DNA of 64,000 nt. Source: Owenia fusiformis (taxonomy: Eukaryota; Annelida; Polychaeta; Sabellida; Oweniidae). Of this stretch, positions 63,414-64,000 are shown piece after piece (position 1 is the stretch's first letter; each line of letters opens with the position of its first letter). Where the stretch lies: contig CAIIXF020000004.1 of the NCBI GenBank assembly GCA_903813345.2, forward strand, positions 24,493,985 through 24,557,984. Reading direction: 5' to 3'. The notes beneath the pieces were generated by a model that made no database searches, had not been told where the DNA came from, and worked only from the letters and a program-made list of their open reading frames with translations. A program made the translations under genes and the position numbers.

Positions 63414-64000
63414 GTTTGTTAGATATTTATTTGTAATGTCTGATTGATTTAACAACAAAAATTATTGTATACTTGAGTAAGTATATGATATGCATCAAGG
63501 GTAAAAATAGATGAGGTCAATGTAAATAGGTGAGGCGAATTCAAATAGGTGAGGCAAATTCAAATAGGTGAGGCAAATTCAAATAGGTGAGGCAAACAAA
63601 GTCCTGGCCTCAAAAGCGCAGGTTTGTTTGATATTTGTAATACCCGATTGCTTTACCAACAAAAACTATTGTATCAAGCAGGAATGAAACTTATAGCATT
63701 GCAAATTGGGGTATGGAGAGAGACGCATTCATATAAGGTCTAAATTTGGGTATAGAGAAAGATGCATTTTAATTTTGGGTACATAGAGAGGTGCAAGTTT
63801 TGGTATATAGAGAGGTACGTTTCATGTTTGGGTTAAAGGGAGGTACGTTTCATGTTTGGTTTAAAGAGAGTTATATTTCATGTTTGGGTTTAAAAGAGGT
63901 GCATTTCGTGTTTGGTAAGGTGCATTTCATGTTTGGGTATAAATTAAGGTGCATTTCATATTTTAGTGATGTGTGTTTCTAAATGGTCTGAAAGAAACAC
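63414..64000 (+). repeat. Intron 26 start: exon-26 end duplicate and short tandem repeats
   Basis: Bases 63515-63595 have four copies of AGGTGAGGCAAATTCAAAT. Bases 63597-63670 copy the exon 26 end and donor (AGTCCTGGCCTCAAAAGCGC, then AGGTTTGTTTGAT). Bases 63700-63980 hold degenerate GAGGTGCATTTCATGTTTGG units. Confidence 0.85.

Larger units (their letters stand above)
58112..63311 (+). other. Intron 25 (5.2 kb)
   Basis: Holds a short hairpin at 58136-58180 (GTCTTGCATCAGG ... CTTGATGCAAGAC), MITE family D at 58236-58507, repeat B at 59275-59395, repeat A at 59650-59885 and 60905-61045, the 55-base array at 61117 and the 30-base array at 62018. No coding exon was seen. Confidence 0.6.

Noticed and set aside
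61870-62359. Repeat proteins PEFHSHTN and LYENGTLGD on opposite strands
   Set aside because: A 30-base minisatellite is open in several frames at once; no splice sites or conserved start were found.

Overview
The window is a piece of an animal nuclear genome: AT-rich, with short exons in long introns, GT-AG splice sites in consistent phase, miniature inverted-repeat elements (MITEs), a LINE and many minisatellites. The non-vertebrate-looking gene structure, a TRIM-NHL gene and a Tx1/L1-like LINE suggest an invertebrate, perhaps a lophotrochozoan such as a mollusc; that placement is inference and weak.

Most of the window (about 324 to 63413, + strand) is one unfinished gene for an unconventional myosin. 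I could thread 26 coding exons, all in compatible phase, for roughly 1,540 codons; both ends lie outside the window. Exons 1-17 (324-13367) encode an apparently complete motor core: P-loop, switch I, switch II, acidic TEDS residue, relay, a long basic loop 2, actin-binding [12 protein letters not shown]1-region helix and converter. Exon 18 carries one IQ-like motif. Exons 19-26 encode a proline-rich tail with polyproline tracts, an FPPPP (Ena/VASP EVH1-type) motif, a WH2-like motif and a canonical WH2 motif. A single neck motif plus a proline-rich tail is most like class XVI (or III) myosins; the class is not proven.

Two things stand out. First, at least six exon edges of this gene have been tandemly amplified on the intron side, giving arrays of duplicated splice donors (585-1072, 3300-3880), acceptors (4046-5047), pseudo relay exons (6440-7446), 16 copies of the whole converter exon separated by 19-base spacers (10906-12838), and a repeated donor near the last exon (63597-63670). 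In each case only one copy appears able to give an open, correctly phased message. Second, three candidate alternative first exons (44354-46217, 48714-49376, and a 26-codon exon repeated four times at 51531-52054) all end in phase 0 at a donor and could join exon 24 in frame, predicting motorless proteins that carry only the proline-rich/WH2 tail.

A single-exon TRIM-NHL gene (22673-25588, - strand) with a polymorphic-looking 46-residue repeat array sits antisense inside an 11.6 kb intron, next to a LINE copy (26163-30619, - strand) that still has a 15-base target-site duplication but is broken by frameshifts. The rest is intron sequence holding MITEs with identifiable terminal repeats and target duplications, dispersed repeats and minisatellites.
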